A DNA stretch of 19,315 bases from Sphingomonadales bacterium (GTDB taxonomy: Bacteria; Pseudomonadota; Alphaproteobacteria; Sphingomonadales; Sphingomonadaceae): the NCBI GenBank assembly GCA_018971065.1, contig JAGWVC010000075.1, positions 1-19,315 on the forward strand, read 5' to 3'. Below are positions 15,528 to 19,315 of this stretch, piece by piece (position 1 is the first letter of the stretch; every line of letters begins with the position of its first letter). The notes under the pieces are model-generated. The model was not told where the DNA came from. It was given only the letters and a program-made list of their open reading frames with translations, and ran no database searches. Made by a program: the position numbers and the translations under genes.

Positions 15528-18371
15528 CTATTTCGCCTTGGCCACCACCGTTACCGGCACCTTGCCCGCCAGCCAGCGCCGGGCCAGCGTCTGGACATCG
15601 GCAGCCGTCACCGCCTTCAACGCTTCGGCCTCATCCAGCACCGGCGCCGCCACGCGCGGATCGCGCTGCACCAGCGGCAGCCGCGCAATCCAGAACGCGT
15701 TGCTCTCGAAATCCTTCAGTCGCGCCGCCACCAGCGGCCCGCGCGCGCGGTCAAGCTCGTCGGCGCTGACCGGCTTTGCCGCCAGGTCGGCAATCTGCGC
15801 GTCCAGCGCCGCGCGGAACGCGGCAAAGTTCGCTTCCGGCGTCTCAATCGCCACGCCCAGGAAATCCCAGCCCGACAAGTCCACCGAGGCGTGCGCATCG
15901 GTTTGCGGCGAATAGGTCATTCCCAGCTTCTCACGCACCGTATCCACCAGCCGCGCCGAAAGCACCGCCGCCGCCACGTCGGCCACATGCGCGGTCTTCG
16001 GATCGGCGAAAAAGTCGGGCAGCGCCCAATAGACCCCGTAATAGGCCTGATCTGCCCGCCCGGCGTGAGTCACCACGAACGGCTCCGTCCGCCCCGGCGT
16101 CATCGCCACCGTCACCGCGGGCGCCGGTGCGCGCACCGCCATCGTGCCCGCGCCCAGCGTCGCCTGCATCGCCGCAATCGCGGCATCCACCGTCACGTCG
16201 CCCACCATCACCACGTCCGCCGACCCGGACAGCGCCGGCGCCAGCAGCGCCGGCAGGTCCTCCGGCCTGGTCGCCGCCAGATCCGCGTCATCGGGCACCA
16301 TGCCGAACCGCGCATCCCCGCCCACGCTCAGCCGCGCCACTTCGCGACGGAACACCGCGCCGGCATTGGCGCCGATCTGTCCCGCCATCATCGGCGCCAC
16401 CGCCTTCAGCTTGTCGGCCAGCTCGGGCCGGAACCCGGGATCGCGCGCCAGCGCCGCCAGCAACTGCATCTGGCTGCCCAGGTCCTGCGGCCGCGTCGCC
16501 CCGCTCAGCGTGAACGCGCCGACGCCCACCGACAGCTTGGCGGTGATCGCCCGGCCGCTGCCCTGTGCCCAGCGGGTGATGTCGCTGATCGACAGTTTGC
16601 CCGTCCCGCCCAGCGGCATCAGGTCCGCGCTCCACAGCGCATGAGTCAGCGCCGCCGGTGTGCCCTTGCGGCCATTGCCCAGGCTCACCGCGACATGGAT
16701 GCGATCCTTCTCGAACGCGGTCGGCTTGACCAGCAGCCGCGCGCCATTGGCAAACGTCACCGTGGTCGCGCCCAGCGCCTTGTCCTCGCTGCGCGCCGTT
16801 ACCGTGCCCGGCGCGCCGAAGTCGGTGTAGGGCCACACCACATCCGCCTGCGCCGCCCGCGCGCCCAGCGTCCGGGCATAGTCCGCCGCCAGCGCCTGCC
16901 CCAGCACCGGCGCGGTCACCGCCGCGCCTTGCGTGGCGCGAAACAGCACCGGCCCGCCGGAAGCCCCGCTGCCCGCAAACGCCAGCCGCAGCGCCGCGTT
17001 CACATCCTCGGGCTTCATCGTCGCCAGCACCTGCCGCGCCAGCGCCAGATCCTGCGCCGGGCTGGTGACGATCTGGTCCTCGTTGGCACCGCGCACGATC
17101 TCGTCGGCCAGGTCGCTGCTCTTGCGGGTCGGGGCGTTGGCCGCCAGCATCTGGAACATCGTCAGCAACTGGGTGCCCGCGCGTTGCAGTTCCGCCGCAT
17201 CGACCCCACCCTGCAGCAGTTGCCGCTGCTCGCCGGTCACCGCGTCCAGCGCCTCGCGCCACTTCTCGGGCGCCCCGGCAATGCTCACCTGGGTCAGCGA
17301 CGCCACCCCCAGCAACGCCGTCGCGGTTCCCGCCTGCGCCGCCACATAAGGGCTGCCCGGCTTGCCCGCGCGATCCGCCAGCCGGTTGTTCAGCACGCTC
17401 AACCCCACCAGCGTCAGCAGTTGCTCACGGTCGAACGCCTCGGTCTCGGCACGGGGGTCCACCGGCCGCACCCAGCTCAACGTCAACTGGTCGGGCACGC
17501 CCGCGCCCGTGAACTCCGCCGCCGAAGCCGCCGGCACCGGCACGCCCGCCGCCGCCGGATCGCGCGGGGCCGCCGGCTTCCAGTCGGCAAACCGCGCCTT
17601 GATCGCGGCCTCCACCGCCGCCACGTCCACCGCGCCCACCACCACGATCGTGGCGTTATCGGGCCGATAGTTCGCCGCATAGAACCGCCGCAGCCGCTCC
17701 GGCGTCGCGCCCTTGATCGTCTCCACCGTGCCGATCGGCCAGCGCACCACTGCCCGCGTGCCCGCCAGCGCATTGCCGAAATTGGCCTTCACCGCGCGAT
17801 AGCCCGGCGTATCGCGCACCCGTTCCTCGGACAGGACCACGCCCTTCTCGGCCTCGATCGCCGGTGCCGCCAGCGTCAGCCGCTCACCGATCTCGCGGAA
17901 CAGCGTGAACCCGGTATCCAGCGCCGCCGCGTCCGCCCTGGGGAACGTGAAGGTGTAGATCGTCTGGTCCTGCCCGGTCGCGGCATTGGTGTCCGCCCCG
18001 AAGCGCAAGCCCTGCCGCTCCAGCATGTGAACCACTTCGCCATCGGCGATGGCGCGGCTGCCCCGGAACGCCATGTGCTCCAGGAAATGCGCCAGCCCCT
18101 GCTCCTCGTCACGTTCGGCCATCGATCCCGAACCGATCCGCAGCCGCATCGCCACGCCGTCGCTGGGCGTCTCGTTATGACGGATGGCATAGCGCAGGCC
18201 GTTGGGCAGCGTGCCAAAGCGCACGTCGGGATCGGCCGCGCGCCCGGTATAATCCTGCGCCCAGCGCCCCGGCTGCTTTGCCGGCACCTGCTTTGCCGGA
18301 GGCTGATCCGCCCACACCGGTACGGCAACGAAGGCAATCGCCAGCAGGCTGGCGGCAACGCGAATTTTCAT
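15528..18371 (-). CDS. Periplasmic M16 zinc peptidase, two-domain
   Basis: A 947-residue protein of the M16 (pitrilysin/insulinase) family in the long form that holds two M16 halves in one chain. A signal peptide (MKIRVAASLLAIAFVAVPVWA) places it in the periplasm. The first half has the inverted zinc motif HFLEH (95-99) with ligands His95 and His99, catalytic Glu98, and Glu175 in EAEKGVVLSEE, exactly 76 residues after His99 as in mitochondrial processing peptidase, so it should be active. The second half (from about 500) lacks the motif and serves to close the chamber. It probably degrades peptides or small unfolded proteins. The ATG at 18371 follows GGGAG (18381-18385) at good spacing; ATG at 18380 would overlap too closely. 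It is preceded by the KstD-like gene (93-base gap) and followed by the cyclase gene. Confidence 0.95.
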   Translation of the reverse strand: MKIRVAASLLAIAFVAVPVWADQPPAKQVPAKQPGRWAQDYTGRAADPDVRFGTLPNGLRYAIRHNETPSDGVAMRLRIGSGSMAERDEEQGLAHFLEHMAFRGSRAIADGEVVHMLERQGLRFGADTNAATGQDQTIYTFTFPRADAAALDTGFTLFREIGERLTLAAPAIEAEKGVVLSEERVRDTPGYRAVKANFGNALAGTRAVVRWPIGTVETIKGATPERLRRFYAANYRPDNATIVVVGAVDVAAVEAAIKARFADWKPAAPRDPAAAGVPVPAASAAEFTGAGVPDQLTLSWVRPVDPRAETEAFDREQLLTLVGLSVLNNRLADRAGKPGSPYVAAQAGTATALLGVASLTQVSIAGAPEKWREALDAVTGEQRQLLQGGVDAAELQRAGTQLLTMFQMLAANAPTRKSSDLADEIVRGANEDQIVTSPAQDLALARQVLATMKPEDVNAALRLAFAGSGASGGPVLFRATQGAAVTAPVLGQALAADYARTLGARAAQADVVWPYTDFGAPGTVTARSEDKALGATTVTFANGARLLVKPTAFEKDRIHVAVSLGNGRKGTPAALTHALWSADLMPLGGTGKLSISDITRWAQGSGRAITAKLSVGVGAFTLSGATRPQDLGSQMQLLAALARDPGFRPELADKLKAVAPMMAGQIGANAGAVFRREVARLSVGGDARFGMVPDDADLAATRPEDLPALLAPALSGSADVVMVGDVTVDAAIAAMQATLGAGTMAVRAPAPAVTVAMTPGRTEPFVVTHAGRADQAYYGVYWALPDFFADPKTAHVADVAAAVLSARLVDTVREKLGMTYSPQTDAHASVDLSGWDFLGVAIETPEANFAAFRAALDAQIADLAAKPVSADELDRARGPLVAARLKDFESNAFWIARLPLVQRDPRVAAPVLDEAEALKAVTAADVQTLARRWLAGKVPVTVVAKAK

Positions 18372-18464
18372 GGATGGCATCTCCCGATCATTTCCGGATT
18401 GATGCCGCCAATCCTCCGCCCGCGCAACCATCATTCAAAATAAATCAGTTGTTTCCGACGAAAT

Positions 18465-19315
18465 TCAGCCGTTCACCCGCGCCGCATGTTTTGCCGCCAC
18501 ATAGCCCCAGGTGAACGACGGCCCGATCGAGCAACCCGCCCCCGGATAGACCCGCCCCATCACCGAAGCCGTCGTCGTGCCCGTCGCATAAAGGCCGGGT
18601 ATCACCGATCCATCCTCGCGCAGCACCCGCGCCGCGCAGTCGGTCACGCAACCGCCGAACGTGCCCACATCGCCCGGCACCACCGGCACGGCAAAGAACG
18701 GCCCCTGCTCGATCGTCCCCAGCGTCGCGTTCGGCGTCCAGGTATAGTCCCCCAGGAACCGGTCATAGGCCCGCGCCCCGCGCCCGAAATCCGCGTCCTT
18801 GCCGGCGCGCGCAAAGCCGTTCCAGCGCTCCACCGTCGCCGCCAGCGCCTCGGCCGGAATGCCGCAGGCCGCCGCCAGTTCGGCCAGCGTCGCACCGCTG
18901 CGCAGGAACCCTTCCTCGCTCCACCGCGCCGGCTTCTTCGTCCCCGGCATCGTATCGGCCAGCATGTAGTCGGCCATGTAGCGGCTATCGACCACCATCC
19001 AGCTCGGCACCGCCGGCGCTTGCCTGTTGCGCTCCAGCATCCCCTTGCAATAGGCCATGTAGCTGCCCGCCTCGTTCTGGTAGCGCACCCCGGTCTGGTC
19101 CACCACGATCGCGTGCGGCTTGCTCATCTGCCCCTGGATCATCTCGGGGCTGCCGCCGGGCGGCATCATCATCTGGTTGCCCACCATCTCGTCCATCTGC
19201 GCCATCGCCGCGCCGATCCGCATCAGTTCGCGGTGCATGTCGCCAGTGTCACCGGGCGCGGTGTGCGACCATTCGGTGCGGGTATGCGGGATGTACTGGT
19301 CCTTCATCGCCTGGT
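18465..19315 (-). CDS. KstD-like FAD-dependent dehydrogenase, C-terminal part (partial)
   Basis: The last 283 or so residues of a flavoprotein of the FAD-binding domain 2 family (fumarate reductase/3-ketosteroid delta-1-dehydrogenase type). The reading frame runs off the right edge of the window, so the N-terminal FAD-binding GxGxxG segment is not seen. Recognisable blocks are YIPHTRTEW, NTGDMH-like GDTGDMHRELMRIGAAM, WNGFARAGKDADFGRG, YDRFLGDY, PFFAVPVVPGDVGTFGG, and the FAD-binding end GLYATGTTTASVMGRVYPG followed by GAGCSIGPSFTWGY. These match KstD-like enzymes, which introduce double bonds into steroids or related ketones, but many relatives have unknown substrates. It ends 93 bases before the M16 gene on the same strand. 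The steroid substrate is inference; the family is well supported. Confidence 0.88.
   Translation of the reverse strand, partial: QAMKDQYIPHTRTEWSHTAPGDTGDMHRELMRIGAAMAQMDEMVGNQMMMPPGGSPEMIQGQMSKPHAIVVDQTGVRYQNEAGSYMAYCKGMLERNRQAPAVPSWMVVDSRYMADYMLADTMPGTKKPARWSEEGFLRSGATLAELAAACGIPAEALAATVERWNGFARAGKDADFGRGARAYDRFLGDYTWTPNATLGTIEQGPFFAVPVVPGDVGTFGGCVTDCAARVLREDGSVIPGLYATGTTTASVMGRVYPGAGCSIGPSFTWGYVAAKHAARVNG

Noticed and set aside
14787..18443. A 1218-codon open frame on the plus strand across the M16 gene
   Set aside because: The translation is almost entirely Arg/His/Pro/Gln/Ala and covers a well-supported M16 gene on the other strand.

Overview
The window reads as chromosomal DNA of a high-GC alphaproteobacterium, most likely a sphingomonad (Novosphingobium/Sphingomonas-like). 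This is inferred from the GC-rich codon use and the gene families present: an RcnB-family periplasmic protein, an M16 peptidase, a DUF885 peptidase, a 7TMR-DISM diguanylate cyclase, a KstD-like flavoprotein and an EF-G-like GTPase. No rRNA, tRNA, CRISPR array or prophage was seen. Eleven complete protein genes and two partial ones are supported.

Left end (1-1652): the window opens inside the last 38 codons of an IS5-type transposase, followed by a probable IS end and a perfect 10-bp hairpin. Next comes a minus-strand gene for a DUF4236 membrane protein. This stretch is clearly lower in GC than what follows (34/60 G+C at 481-540 against 45/60 at 7501-7560, counted by hand). It looks like a small acquired segment.

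Middle (1653-10560): a secreted DUF1214-like protein and a small GIY-YIG protein lie on the plus strand. They converge on alanyl-tRNA synthetase (alaS), which lies just downstream of a SAM-dependent methyltransferase on the minus strand. Divergent from the methyltransferase is an EF-G-like translational GTPase with altered G motifs. It is followed by an RcnB-family periplasmic protein carrying Asn-Trp-Gln-Gly repeats. A strong GC hairpin separates that gene from the convergent cytochrome b561 gene.

Right half (10561-19315): the cytochrome b561 gene is divergent from a two-gene plus-strand unit, a prolyl-4-hydroxylase-like Fe(II)/2-oxoglutarate dioxygenase whose stop overlaps the start of a secreted DUF885 metallopeptidase. 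Converging on these from the minus strand are a KstD-like FAD dehydrogenase (cut by the window end), a periplasmic two-domain M16 peptidase, and a membrane diguanylate cyclase that lacks the usual inhibitory I-site.

Most of the window is ordinary accessory or housekeeping chromosome, and I see no clear multi-gene novel system. The points most worth a second look are the EF-G-like GTPase lacking the catalytic His, the repeat-bearing RcnB protein, the overlapping dioxygenase/peptidase pair, and the two low-GC genes near the IS end.
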